Numbered from the stretch's first letter, positions 8,603-17,784 are shown. The stretch: DNA of 64,000 nt from Rhizobium sp. BK313 (GCF_014193655.1 NZ_JACHZQ010000009.1:186001-250000), one strand, 5' to 3'. Numbers and translations are program-made. The notes: a model not told the origin generated them from the sequence alone.

Positions 8603-10324
8603 TTATTTTTCCCGGCTGTGCCACCCGGTCGCATCGTTACGCTGGAGAAACTCTAGGATTGAAGACGCGGGCAGGGGTCGGCCAAGAAAATATCCCTGCA
8701 AACGATCACAGCCAGCAGCAACCAGCCAGGTGGCTTGAGCTTGATCTTCCACGCCTTCGGCAGTGACCTTCATTCCCAGCCCATGGGCCAGTGCAATGAT
8801 AAAACGGACGATTGTTTGGCTTTTATCGTCGCTCGTCAGGTCCTTTATGAAATACTTGTCGATCTTGATCGAGTCGAAGGGAAAATTCTTCAAATAGCTC
8901 AAAGAAGAATATTCGGTGCCAAAGTCATCAAGCGAGATTTGAATACCGAGAACATTGAGGGTATTCAAAGTATCGAGATTATTGATCGTGCGTTCGAGCA
9001 AAACACCTTCGGTGATTTCGAGCTCAAGACGTTCGGCCGGAAGTCCGATCGTGTCCAGCGTCTGCGATACCCGGTCCGTGAAACCTCCGGTCAAGAATTC
9101 TGCAGGCGAGAGATTTACCGCCACCGTGCAGTGTGACGGCCACTTTATCGCCTGCCGACAAGCTTCTTCCAAGACCCACTGGCCGATTTCCGGCATCATT
9201 CCATCGGCCTCTGCCATTGGTATGAACGCGGAGGGTGGAATGGTACCCATGATCGGATGCTGCCATCGCAACAATGCTTCGAAGCCGATGACAGAAGCGG
9301 AAGAGTCCACCAGCGGCTGGTATTCAATAAAAAACTCCCCATGCTGAAGCGCGACACGCAGGCTTCGCCGTAGCAACTCCCTCTGTTCCAAAACCATCAT
9401 CATGGCTGGCTCAAATGTTCGAGCGCGTCCTCTTCCCTCACTTTTCGCAGCATAAAGAGCGATATCGGCGGCACGCATCAGCTGGTCTTCCTCGTTGCCA
9501 TCGCGCGGAGCAAGCGCTACGCCGATACTTGCGCCTGAAAACACTGCGATGCCATTCACCAGGAATGGCTTTTTGAAAGCGTTTACCAGCGAATCCGCCA
9601 GCCGCTCCGCCTCTGCCGGCTGGTCATTCTGGAGCTGAATTATGGCAAACTCATCGCCGGCCAGCCGGTATGCCGTTTCACCTGCTCCCAGAACGTTGCG
9701 AATACGCTCGGCGGTTTGCTGCAAGACGATATCACCCGCGGCATGGCCCAGAGTATCGTTGATCGGCTTGAACTCGTCGAGATCCAGCTGCATCAGCGCG
9801 ACACCCCTCTGTCCGCCAGATAAGGCATCGCGTAGTCGTGTACCGAACTGTCGCCGGTTCGGTAGACCGGTCAAGGCATCGTGATTGGCTTCATGCAGCA
9901 GAAGCGCCCTGTCTGCCTCTTCGGACGACGGATCCTGCCGAATCGAGTTCCTTGTTTCAATAACCGCAAAACCATTGGCCGGTCGAAATAGAATAAGATC
10001 GGATAACCCCTCGCCTGCTCTCTGGAACTGTACATTCCGCGACCATCCAGCATTGCTCGTCTGCTCCGTGAATATATTCATACCCGGTTCCTGCAACTCC
10101 GGGTATATTCCAAACAGCGTGGCGTGAGAGGTCTTGTCGTCACCGTAGAGTGTCCTGAACCTCTCGGACGACATTATGAGGTTGAAATCACAGTCATAAA
10201 ACGAAAAGAGCACTTCATGTGCGCTGCTGGCCGGCAGGGGTATATCGGACTTAAAAACGCTACTGGCTGCCATTCCGGTCTCCGTCTTATCCTGGGAACT
10301 TTCCGGCTTCGTAATCGCTTTCAA
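8603..10324 (-). CDS. PAS-GGDEF-EAL c-di-GMP enzyme
   Basis: A 573-residue cytoplasmic protein. A PAS-like sensor occupies about residues 35-130, a GGDEF domain 140-300 with the motif LAGDEF (a functional variant of GGDEF) near residue 221, and an EAL domain 320-565. All EAL catalytic motifs are present: FEALLRW, VNLS, LEITEG, DDFGTE, IDKYFI, AEGVE and LQGYFLG. No RxxD product-inhibition site is seen at the usual place. It can plausibly both make and degrade c-di-GMP. It is first in the signalling cluster, 76 nt before the degenerate ATPase gene, and may be the output that partner switching controls. Confidence 0.92.
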   Translation of the reverse strand: MKAITKPESSQDKTETGMAASSVFKSDIPLPASSAHEVLFSFYDCDFNLIMSSERFRTLYGDDKTSHATLFGIYPELQEPGMNIFTEQTSNAGWSRNVQFQRAGEGLSDLILFRPANGFAVIETRNSIRQDPSSEEADRALLLHEANHDALTGLPNRRQFGTRLRDALSGGQRGVALMQLDLDEFKPINDTLGHAAGDIVLQQTAERIRNVLGAGETAYRLAGDEFAIIQLQNDQPAEAERLADSLVNAFKKPFLVNGIAVFSGASIGVALAPRDGNEEDQLMRAADIALYAAKSEGRGRARTFEPAMMMVLEQRELLRRSLRVALQHGEFFIEYQPLVDSSASVIGFEALLRWQHPIMGTIPPSAFIPMAEADGMMPEIGQWVLEEACRQAIKWPSHCTVAVNLSPAEFLTGGFTDRVSQTLDTIGLPAERLELEITEGVLLERTINNLDTLNTLNVLGIQISLDDFGTEYSSLSYLKNFPFDSIKIDKYFIKDLTSDDKSQTIVRFIIALAHGLGMKVTAEGVEDQAQATWLVAAGCDRLQGYFLGRPLPASSILEFLQRNDATGWHSREK

Positions 10325-10715
10325 TCTCCCCTCGCCCTAGGACTCAACGGGCCGATATCCCCGATGCTGACCGCACGGCAAGCATCAAATGGCTATTTCG
10401 AATATTATGTATAAATAATTTAATAAATGACGAACTCAAGCGGCTGCACCTGATCGATTCCGGGCGGCAATCCCACCATTAGCAACGCCAACTCAATGGG
10501 AATTTGCAAATTCTCATTTACATTATGCTAATGAAATTAGTGCTGTCAAACGTTCAACCTGTACTTGCGAAATGCGCCAAAGACAGGTGCTGGTTACGCA
10601 TTTGCGTCGATTGACATGCTTTCGCCTTTGCTCGGCGAAATGAGCGCGCTCTTCGCGAAAATTCCCCATGGGAGAAATAGGCTACAGACGTGTAACCCAC
10701 CCCAACGTCGAGCGC
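10325..10715. other. Promoter-bearing intergenic region upstream of the c-di-GMP operon
   Basis: No gene is supported here. The part nearest the operon is AT-rich (about 10400-10430) and suitable for a promoter reading leftward. The near-perfect palindrome at 10495-10518 is listed separately. The rest shows nothing recognisable. Confidence 0.5.
10495..10518. promoter_or_regulatory. 24-bp near-perfect palindrome
   Basis: GAATTTGCAAATTC (10500-10513) is a perfect 14-bp palindrome. It extends to AATG and CATT on the two sides with one mismatched pair. There is no loop, so it is a dimeric protein-binding site rather than a terminator. It lies about 170 bp upstream of the PAS-GGDEF-EAL start and is the best operator candidate for that operon. 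Confidence 0.45.
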
Positions 10716-10928
10716 CTAAGCAACGCGCTCGAAGCGTGTACGGATATGTTCGATGTAGTGCTGGCCGGGGGAGGACGCCGCTACCATAGCCAAAGCAGCC
10801 TCTTCCGGAACGCCCGTAAAGAGACGTTCCTCGCCATTCCTGAAGCGAATATAAAGTCGGCCGTCGTCCGGGTGGAAAAAAACGGATTTGATAATCCGCG
10901 ATGAAACCGGGAGTTCTTTCATGGTCAC
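10716..10928 (-). CDS. KTSC-domain protein
   Basis: A 70-residue protein covering a single KTSC domain: VSSRIIKSVFF, a hairpin-like RLYIRFRNGEERLFTGVP, and a C-terminal helix after SPGQHYIEHIR. KTSC domains are named after a lysyl-tRNA synthetase C-terminal extension and may bind RNA or nucleic acid; the stand-alone proteins have no established role. Spacing to both neighbours suggests a monocistronic gene. The second Met (10922) is an alternative start. Confidence 0.75.
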   Translation of the reverse strand: MTMKELPVSSRIIKSVFFHPDDGRLYIRFRNGEERLFTGVPEEAALAMVAASSPGQHYIEHIRTRFERVA

Positions 10929-11168
10929 CTCGTCTTTGACGTGGTTGTCCCATGAAAATTACAATATCGAATGAAGTGACCTAGTTAAAAAAAAGTAGCG
11001 CCAACGCTATCAATCCTCAATATCTGATGAGAAATGAAGCCACTTGAAGCAGCGCCACACAATGGTCGGTCATGGCGATCCGGCGGTGCGTTGCGTTATC
11101 GCACTGCACTACCGCTCGCACCATTTACCGATAGCCGGCGAGAGCGATTTGTCATAGGTTTCGAGGAA

Positions 11169-11807
11169 CTACTTGCCTTTCACGAAGGTGGCGAGCAGCT
11201 CTTCGATTTGGGCCGCGTTCAACGTGTTATGCGGAAGCTGGCGGACCATCATGATGAGTTTTGCGGTTTCTTCCAGCTCCTCGGCGGCAAAGACAGCGCC
11301 CCTGAGATCGGGACCCGCGACCACCGGCCCGTGATTGGCGAGAAGTACGGCTGTGACCTCGCCTTTCAGCGCCCGTATCATGTCGCCCATGGCTGGATCG
11401 CCTGGTCTGACATAGGGGAGAAGCTTCACTTGGCCGACGCGCATGACGACATAAGGCGTGATCGGCGCGATGCAATTATCCGGATCGACCTCGGAAAGGC
11501 ATGACAAGGCCGTAGCACAGGTCGAATGCAGGTGTACAACCGCACCAGTCGCAGCACGCGTCTCATAGAAGGCTCGGTGCAGGAAGACCTCTTTCGACGG
11601 CTTGTCGCCGGAGATGTGGACACCATTGAGATCCAGTTTCGAGATCCTTGCCGGATCGAGAAATCCGAGGCAGGAATTCGTTGGAGTAATCAGGATCCCA
11701 TCGTCCACGGCTACGCTGATATTGCCGGCCGATCCGACTGAATAACCGCGTTCGAACAGTGATTTCGAGAGGAGCACCAATTCCTCTCGAATTTTTGCTT
11801 CCGTCAC
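11169..11807 (-). CDS. otnC: 3-oxo-tetronate 4-phosphate decarboxylase (class II aldolase family)
   Basis: A 212-residue class II aldolase/adducin-fold protein. Metal ligands are visible as HLHS near residue 94 and NHGP near residue 155. Family members next to otnK decarboxylate 3-oxo-tetronate 4-phosphate to dihydroxyacetone phosphate in the use of threonate and erythronate. The start overlaps the otnK stop by 4 bp, so the two are translationally coupled. The assignment leans on this pairing; an L-fuculose-phosphate aldolase-like activity is the alternative. Confidence 0.85.
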   Translation of the reverse strand: MTEAKIREELVLLSKSLFERGYSVGSAGNISVAVDDGILITPTNSCLGFLDPARISKLDLNGVHISGDKPSKEVFLHRAFYETRAATGAVVHLHSTCATALSCLSEVDPDNCIAPITPYVVMRVGQVKLLPYVRPGDPAMGDMIRALKGEVTAVLLANHGPVVAGPDLRGAVFAAEELEETAKLIMMVRQLPHNTLNAAQIEELLATFVKGK

Positions 11808-13093
11808 GTAAGCCTCCCTCCCTCCGGCAGCTTGCCTTCCATGATGGCAAGAGCGCGTTCAAAAAAATCCTGCTGTCCGAAGTTGCCGGATTTCAGCGCC
11901 AGGGCGAGCGGCGCCTTGTTCGTCAGCACGGGTACACCAGGCGCAATCTCCGGCCCGATCGTCAACGCATCCAGATCAAGTGCTGAGACGACGGCGCCCG
12001 ACGTCTCGCCGCCGGCGACAACCAGACGCCTGATGCCCCGACTTACAAGCTCCCGGGCAACTGCGGCAAACAGATTGTCCAGACGTCCTGCAACCGTCTC
12101 CCTGCCATAGCGGTCCTGCAGAGCCGCGACCTTCTCCGGTGTGTCGGAGGAATAGACGAGCGGTGCCCTCCCGCCGTGCGCGAGCACGAAATCGGTTACT
12201 GCATAGACATCGAGAGCACCGTCCATCACCGTTTCCACCGCGATCGGCATCACCGGATGGTATTGGGCATGATAGGCAATCTGCTGCAACGTAGCCTGTG
12301 AACAGCTGCCTGCAATGATCGCTTCCGGCCCCGCAATACCTTCAAAACCGCGACCCGCCGACCTTGCCGATCTGTCGGCGGCGAAGTTCCTTGCAAGCCC
12401 AAGGGCGATGCCCGAACCGCCGGTCAGCAACGGCACTCCAGCAGCCGCCTCGCCGATCTCCAAGAGGTCTTCATCCGAGATCGCGTCAACGACCACAAGG
12501 ACCTCGCCCTGACGAGCGGCCTCGTCAAGAGCGTTGCGAATTGCGTTTCCGCCGTTGCGCACGACACGCCAGGGAACGAAGCCGACTGGCTCCTGGCTTT
12601 GAAGTCGCAGCCACCGTCGCAGATCGCTGTCCGTCATCGGATTCAATGGATGGGTGCGCAGGCTGGACTCATTGAGCGGGACGTCACCCACAAAGAGATT
12701 GCCCTGATAAAGCGTCCGACCTGCACCCGGAAAGGCCGGACAAACGATGACGCCTTTCGCTCCAAGAGCCGACGCCAACGCCTCCCCAACCGGGCCGATA
12801 TTGCCTTCCGGCGTTGAATCAAAGGTGGAACAATATTTGAACACGATCTGCCGGCACCCCTGCTTTCGGAGCCACGATAAAGCCTGCAGGGATTGCGCGA
12901 CAGCCTCCGCGGCGGGTATCGAGCGTGTTTTCAAAGCCACGACTCCGGCTTCACAATCGCCCGGCGCGGGCTCATTGGGAATGCCCAAGAACTGGGTCGT
13001 CGAAAGCCCCGCCGTTGTGCGGTACCCTTTCGCGATCGTGTTTGCTATATCGCTTGCGCCGGTAAAGTCGTCGGCAATCACGCCCAGGAGCAT
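11804..13093 (-). CDS. otnK: 3-oxo-tetronate kinase (four-carbon acid sugar kinase family)
   Basis: A 429-residue two-domain DUF1537-type kinase with the N-terminal substrate motif IADDFTGASD at residues 6-15 and the C-terminal nucleotide motif VAGGETSGAVV. It phosphorylates 3-oxo-tetronates made from threonate or erythronate. A good ribosome site (GGAGGA) precedes the start. The pathway's dehydrogenase and isomerase genes (ltnD/denD, otnI) are not in the window; the sequence immediately upstream is gene debris, so the operon may have been cut by a rearrangement. It is paralogous to oiaK at 38177. Confidence 0.9.
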   Translation of the reverse strand: MLLGVIADDFTGASDIANTIAKGYRTTAGLSTTQFLGIPNEPAPGDCEAGVVALKTRSIPAAEAVAQSLQALSWLRKQGCRQIVFKYCSTFDSTPEGNIGPVGEALASALGAKGVIVCPAFPGAGRTLYQGNLFVGDVPLNESSLRTHPLNPMTDSDLRRWLRLQSQEPVGFVPWRVVRNGGNAIRNALDEAARQGEVLVVVDAISDEDLLEIGEAAAGVPLLTGGSGIALGLARNFAADRSARSAGRGFEGIAGPEAIIAGSCSQATLQQIAYHAQYHPVMPIAVETVMDGALDVYAVTDFVLAHGGRAPLVYSSDTPEKVAALQDRYGRETVAGRLDNLFAAVARELVSRGIRRLVVAGGETSGAVVSALDLDALTIGPEIAPGVPVLTNKAPLALALKSGNFGQQDFFERALAIMEGKLPEGGRLT

Positions 13094-13121
13094 CGAAATT
13101 CCTCCGATAATTATGTGAGCT

Positions 13122-13265
13122 TAGGCCAAGCCAAGCACGTTGAAGTTCATCGCGCTGGTAAATCTCGACGATCGTCTCAAAGCTGTCGCCGGGGACGAAA
13201 CCGAGATCGAGCGCTATGTTTATCCCTGTCACCTCCCACGCGGCGAATGCGAGATATAGACCCAT
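13122..13265 (-). pseudogene. Truncated N-terminal gene remnant, unrecognised
   Basis: A frame beginning MGLYLAFAAWEVTG, 1 nt after the CoA-transferase remnant's stop codon, reads as plausible protein for about 48 codons and then loses coding character just before otnK. I do not recognise the family. Position and spacing suggest that it was the gene following the CoA-transferase in an older operon, cut off when otnKC was joined. Confidence 0.35.
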
Positions 13266-13266
13266 T

Positions 13267-13539
13267 TTACCGATTCGCCTCGATATCGTTGATCAGGTTC
13301 ATTCGCTCCTGCCGGAAGAGGCGCGCGTCCATCAATCGCAGATCGGTTGCCATGCTGGGCCTGAACGCTGTGTGCGAATATATGTGACGCTCCATATGTA
13401 TGCCCGGCGCGATGTCGATGAGCTGGAGATTGTCGTCGACCACGCGGAAATCGGCGCGTCCCGTCACAACAAGCGCGATAGAATTCTCGATTGTGTCTGA
13501 AGGGTGAATCGTTTTGTGTTCAAACGAAGCCGCAGACAT
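13267..13539 (-). pseudogene. C-terminal remnant of an acyl-CoA:acetate/3-ketoacid CoA-transferase
   Basis: The 90-residue frame matches only the extreme C-terminus of YdiF-type CoA-transferases: TGRADFRVVDDNLQLIDI, then APGIHMERHIYSHTAFRP and MDARLF. Intact family members exceed 500 residues. The catalytic Glu and both CoA-transferase domains are absent and no upstream frame continues it, so this is a relic. It lies between the osmoprotectant transporter operon and otnK. Confidence 0.7.
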
Positions 13540-13617
13540 TTTGCTCGAAAAAGTATCCAGTTCACGAACGTTGCCTGAGCCCGATCATTGTCGTTGGTCT
13601 TCCAATCTTCCGACGTT

Positions 13618-14553
13618 TTATGCCGAAAATATCGTATCGCGCGTAATCGTACCGATGATCGAACCCGCACGGTCAACGACGGACAAGCAATCGACATTCA
13701 GCGAAATCATCATGGCAAGCGCTCTGTGGAGGGTTTGCCCCTCCTCGATCTCCGCCGTAGCTGACGTCCTTGACGGTCCACTCATGACGTCGCTGACTTT
13801 GAACAGCTCAAGGCGGCGGATCGCGTGATCCGCGCCAATGAAATCATTGACAAACGCATCGCTTGGTTGCTGAAGGACGACTTTCGGCGTGGCATGTTGG
13901 ACGAGGCGCCCGTCGCGCATGATTGCCAGGGTGTCCCCGAGCTTCAGAGCTTCGTCGATGTCGTGGGTTACGAGGACAACGGTCTTTCGGACCTTTGCAA
14001 GGATATGTTTGAATTCGTCTTGAAGACGCGTTCGGGCGATCGGATCAATCGCGCCGAAGGGTTCGTCCATGAGCAGAATGGGCGGATCGGCCGCTAGTGC
14101 CCGCGCCACTCCAATGCGCTGGCGCTGTCCGCCCGATAGCTGCTTCGGATACCGTTGCAGAAGCTCATTGGCTTCGAGGCCAACGAGATGCAGAAGTTCC
14201 TCGGTGCGCTGCTTTATTTTCCAGTTGTCCCATCCAAGCAGGCGCGGAACGGCGGCGATATTCTCTTCAATGGTAAGATGCGGGAACAGCCCGATATTCT
14301 GAATGACGTAGCCAATGTGCCTGCGGAGGGAGACCGGATCGACGGTTGCCACGTCCTTGCCGTCGACGAGGATCCTTCCACTCGTCGGATCGAGCAGGCG
14401 ATTGATCATCCGCAGGACCGTCGTCTTGCCGCAGCCCGAAGGTCCGATAAGTGCCGCAGTGGTGCCCTCCTTAATGTCGATCGTCAAATCTTCGACCGAT
14501 GTACGCTCGGGACTGTAGCGCTTCGTCACATGTTCAAGCCTGATCATCGCCAA
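13618..14553 (-). CDS. Osmoprotectant (glycine betaine-type) ABC transporter ATPase
   Basis: A 311-residue ATPase of the OpuCA/OsmV type. It has Walker A GPSGCGKTTVLR, signature LSGGQRQR and Walker B LLMDEPFGAID. The C-terminal tail (from about residue 250: VSDVMSG to DCLSVVDRAGSIIG) has CBS-domain character, typical of quaternary-amine importers. It is last of four same-strand genes; its start overlaps the preceding permease gene by 10 bp. The substrate is inferred from family: betaine, choline or a related solute. Confidence 0.9.
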   Translation of the reverse strand: MAMIRLEHVTKRYSPERTSVEDLTIDIKEGTTAALIGPSGCGKTTVLRMINRLLDPTSGRILVDGKDVATVDPVSLRRHIGYVIQNIGLFPHLTIEENIAAVPRLLGWDNWKIKQRTEELLHLVGLEANELLQRYPKQLSGGQRQRIGVARALAADPPILLMDEPFGAIDPIARTRLQDEFKHILAKVRKTVVLVTHDIDEALKLGDTLAIMRDGRLVQHATPKVVLQQPSDAFVNDFIGADHAIRRLELFKVSDVMSGPSRTSATAEIEEGQTLHRALAMMISLNVDCLSVVDRAGSIIGTITRDTIFSA

Positions 14554-15188
14554 AGCTCCTCGGAAAACAGCCTGCGTTCGATGCGAGTCAATGAATATTC
14601 AGCGCCGAGCGCCAACAGCGCTATCGGGATTGCTCCGATGAGAAGTGTCGGTATGTCCAAAATGCCGATGCCCGTTACGATGTAATCGCCCAACCCTCCA
14701 CCGCCGATGAACGGCGCCAAAGTCGCGCCCGAGATGACCTGGATCGTTGCCGTCTGACCTCCCGCGAAGATCGCCGGCGCCGCGAGCGGAAACCGGATCT
14801 GCAACAAGACCTGAAGCCTGTGCATCCCCATTCCAACGGCGGCTTCGACCGCATCGGGATCGGCATCCCTGAGGCCCACATGGGCGTTTAGGAGAATGGG
14901 AGGCAGGGCGAGGATTGTCAGCGCAATGATCGCAGGTGTCAGGCCGATCCCGAACAACGGGACGGTGATCGCCAAAACGGCAAGGCTCGGCAAGGTGCGC
15001 AGACCGGACACGATGTTGATTACGATGAAAGCAAGCCTCGCCCGATCGACGATTGCCGCGGCCAAAAACAGGCCAATGACCAGTGCCGCCGAGAGGGAAA
15101 GAAGCGACATCATGACATGCCGCCACAACGCCAGTAAGAATTCGGCGCAGTGCTGGTTCAGCCAGCCGACTACGGTTGCCAGCATCAT
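14544..15188 (-). CDS. Osmoprotectant ABC transporter permease
   Basis: A permease of about 214 residues with five to six hydrophobic segments (such as VIGLFLAAAIV) and a binding-protein-dependent transport loop around EAAVGMGMHRLQVL. I chose the ATG at 15188, which begins 1 nt after the stop of the upstream permease and follows a GGAG ribosome site. The OpuCB/OpuCD-type fold and its pairing with another permease fit a heterodimeric channel. Confidence 0.88.
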   Translation of the reverse strand: MMLATVVGWLNQHCAEFLLALWRHVMMSLLSLSAALVIGLFLAAAIVDRARLAFIVINIVSGLRTLPSLAVLAITVPLFGIGLTPAIIALTILALPPILLNAHVGLRDADPDAVEAAVGMGMHRLQVLLQIRFPLAAPAIFAGGQTATIQVISGATLAPFIGGGGLGDYIVTGIGILDIPTLLIGAIPIALLALGAEYSLTRIERRLFSEELWR

Positions 15189-15189
15189 G

Positions 15190-15810
15190 TCATCTCCAAG
15201 GCAGAAGAAAGCGCTCTGCCCAGAGCAGCAATGCATCGCAGATGAACGCGAGACCCGCCGTCGCCAATGATCCGACGAGGATTTTCTCCAAATGCTCTTG
15301 ATTGACCCCGATCAGAATGATGGTTCCAAGACCGCCGCCGCCGATGAAGGCGGCAACCGTTGCAATCCCGATCGACATCACAAGGGCGAGGCGAGTCCCA
15401 GACAGGATGAGCGGCAACGCCAGTGGCAGCTCAATCCTGATCAGGCGCTGACGGCGGCTATAGCCCATCCCATCAGCGGCCTCGAGGACATCCGTTGGGG
15501 TGCTCCGTAACCCTGTCCAGACGTTTCGCAAGATGATCAGAAGGCAGTAGGCCGACAGACTGATGAAAGCCGGTGTGAATCCCAATCCTACCAGCGGGAT
15601 CAGCAGTGCGAACATCGCAAGGCTTGGTATGACGAAGATCAGATTTGCGACCGTGATGGCAACCGAGTAGATGCGCGGCCGGCCGACGGACGCCAGCCCG
15701 ATCAGCAGCGCAAGCAGCAGCCCAGTGGCGGCAGAAGATGCCGACAGAACCAAGTGCTGGCCGATTGCCAGCACAATATCCCAGACATGCTTTGGAGCCC
15801 AAATCATCAT
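15190..15810 (-). CDS. Osmoprotectant ABC transporter permease
   Basis: A 206-residue permease paralogous to the next gene, with hydrophobic helices and the coupling loop EAADGMGYSRRQRLIRIELP. It begins 37 nt after the substrate-binding protein gene. Together the two permeases should form the transmembrane channel for the ATPase at 13618. Confidence 0.9.
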   Translation of the reverse strand: MMIWAPKHVWDIVLAIGQHLVLSASSAATGLLLALLIGLASVGRPRIYSVAITVANLIFVIPSLAMFALLIPLVGLGFTPAFISLSAYCLLIILRNVWTGLRSTPTDVLEAADGMGYSRRQRLIRIELPLALPLILSGTRLALVMSIGIATVAAFIGGGGLGTIILIGVNQEHLEKILVGSLATAGLAFICDALLLWAERFLLPWR

Positions 15811-15847
15811 CGCCGACCTCCGCCCGCCTCATCTCAACCGGGAAAGA

Positions 15848-16723
15848 TCAGAGGCCATGGGCGGCCAGGAATTCTTCAGCAACGTCAGCCGGCTCTTCCT
15901 TATCGCGGTCGACCTTTGCGTTGAGTTCGCGCATGTTCTCGTTCGTCAGCATTGGGCTGACCTTGTTCAATACATCCGCCAGCTTCGGATTCCCGGCAAG
16001 TGTGTCCTGGCGAACCACGGGCGTCAGAAAATACGGGGGCCACAGGTGCTTGTCGTCGTCCAGCACCACAAGCTTGTCGTCGGCAATCTGCCAGTCGGTT
16101 CCGAAACCGATCGAGACGTTGATGTTGTCATTCAACAATGCGCTGTATCGGAAATTCGGACTCGCAAAGTTCTTAAACTCCCGAAAGTCGATGCCGTAGA
16201 CGTTTTTAAGTGCCGGGAGTCCATCGCCACGATCCTGAAATCCCGCTTCCGCGCCGAACACGAGGTCCTTTGATGCCGGCCCCAGGTCCGACAAGGTTTT
16301 CAGATTGTATTTCGTGGCGATCGCAGGTTTCACGATCATGGCATAGCCGTTGTTGATGTTCGTCGTTGCCAGCCAGGTGAGATGGAATTTGGACTCGTAG
16401 TAGTTTTTGACGTCGCTATAGATTTTGTCAGCGGAACCCGAAAGATCACCCTTCACCACCGCGGCCATCGCCGTCCCGGTGTATTCGGGGTAAAGGTCGA
16501 TATCTCCATGTTCAAGCGCGGCTTGCGCAATGGCCGTCGCACCGAGGTTGAGGTGGCGCTCAACAGTGAAACCCGCTTTTTCAAGGGCCTGCGCATAGAT
16601 CTCAGCGACAATGAATTGCTCTGTAAAATTCTTGCTGCCAACTTTGATAGTCGCGGCGTGTCCTTGACCGGCAAGGCCGATGAACATTGCCAAGCCGAGT
16701 GCCACTATGCCCTTGGACGACAT
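15848..16723 (-). CDS. Glycine betaine/quaternary amine substrate-binding protein
   Basis: A 291-residue periplasmic protein with a signal peptide (cleavage near GQGHA-ATI, about residue 24). It opens with the hallmark SKNFTEQFIVAEIYAQ of OpuAC/OsmF-type proteins, then LEHGDIDLYPEYTGTA. It binds betaine-like osmolytes or related compounds and delivers them to the adjacent permeases. It is first gene of the four-gene transporter operon and lies 113 nt downstream of a LysR gene on the same strand. Confidence 0.9.
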   Translation of the reverse strand: MSSKGIVALGLAMFIGLAGQGHAATIKVGSKNFTEQFIVAEIYAQALEKAGFTVERHLNLGATAIAQAALEHGDIDLYPEYTGTAMAAVVKGDLSGSADKIYSDVKNYYESKFHLTWLATTNINNGYAMIVKPAIATKYNLKTLSDLGPASKDLVFGAEAGFQDRGDGLPALKNVYGIDFREFKNFASPNFRYSALLNDNINVSIGFGTDWQIADDKLVVLDDDKHLWPPYFLTPVVRQDTLAGNPKLADVLNKVSPMLTNENMRELNAKVDRDKEEPADVAEEFLAAHGL

Positions 16724-16836
16724 GGTTTTTCCTTTTCAGGTTATCGATATTGTAAGACTAAGGATCGCGGGACCGGCTTATATGCCCCCTGTGGAAACGT
16801 AGGTTTCCCCGATCTGCAACGATGGCGGGGGCTTGG

Positions 16837-17784
16837 TTATCCTCCGCCTTCACCTTTTCGCGACGTGGTTGCGTAGGCCGTTATGATGTCTTGAGTAATC
16901 GCCTGGACAACCGGGAGATTTTTCGACTTCGTCCGAAAGACGACGTAGGTTGTGGTTTCGACGGCCGGGACGTTCAACAGGATCCGCACCATCCGTCCCA
17001 GTGACACCCATGGCTCGGCTATGTGTTCGGGCAAAACACCGACGAACTGACCGCTCAAGATAAGCTGAACAGCGGCCTCCAGATCATTGGCAATCGCAGT
17101 AGATCGCGAACTCCGCCCGATCAGCGACTGCTCCGTGCGCAGATAGGCTCGCGTAACGACGTCGAGCTCGCCAAGCTCGGCAATTGCATGTCCTTTCATC
17201 CCGGCTTGTGCCAGATTGTGTTCAGCCGAAGCATAAAGAGCCGATCTGTGCACGCTCACGGCCTTGTAGGTTAAGCCGGGCAAGCCGCTGTTCGAACAAG
17301 TCACAGCCACGTTGGCGCGCCGGGAGGACACCGCTTCCTCGGCCTCTTCGGGTCCCGCGGTGCTGACGTTCAAGGTTACGCAGCCAGACCTTTGAGCGAA
17401 CGCCCTTAGCGCTTTCGCAACCGGGTTTGCGGGTTCCAGATGCAAATTGTCCATCAAGCACAGATCGATAGAGCCGGTCAGCTTTCCCTTTGCGGCCGAT
17501 ATCTGTGTGCGAAACTGATCAAGTGCATCGAGGAGCTCGATCGTTGCACGATAGACGGTCTCGCCATACGGGGTGATACTGAATCCCGATCGGCCACGCT
17601 CGCATAGGCGGACCTTCAGCCGTGCCTCCAAGTCTGATAAATGCTTGCTGATCGCGGAACGCCCGACACCGAGTGTGTATTCGGCAGCCGAAAGGCCTCC
17701 GCATTCGACGACCGACTTGAAGATGCGGAGAAGCCGGATATCCACATCGTGGATTGGGGGAATATTCTGTTTTTGAACATTCAT
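16837..17784 (-). CDS. LysR-family transcriptional regulator
   Basis: A 315-residue LysR regulator. The winged helix-turn-helix is near the N-terminus (LLRIFKSVVECGGLSAAEY, then GRSAISKHLSDLEARLKV), followed by a type 2 periplasmic-binding-like effector domain from about residue 100. I chose the ATG at 17784 over an upstream GTG at 17913 because the conserved domain starts right after it. The gene precedes the osmoprotectant transporter on the same strand and may regulate it. Confidence 0.88.
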   Translation of the reverse strand: MNVQKQNIPPIHDVDIRLLRIFKSVVECGGLSAAEYTLGVGRSAISKHLSDLEARLKVRLCERGRSGFSITPYGETVYRATIELLDALDQFRTQISAAKGKLTGSIDLCLMDNLHLEPANPVAKALRAFAQRSGCVTLNVSTAGPEEAEEAVSSRRANVAVTCSNSGLPGLTYKAVSVHRSALYASAEHNLAQAGMKGHAIAELGELDVVTRAYLRTEQSLIGRSSRSTAIANDLEAAVQLILSGQFVGVLPEHIAEPWVSLGRMVRILLNVPAVETTTYVVFRTKSKNLPVVQAITQDIITAYATTSRKGEGGG

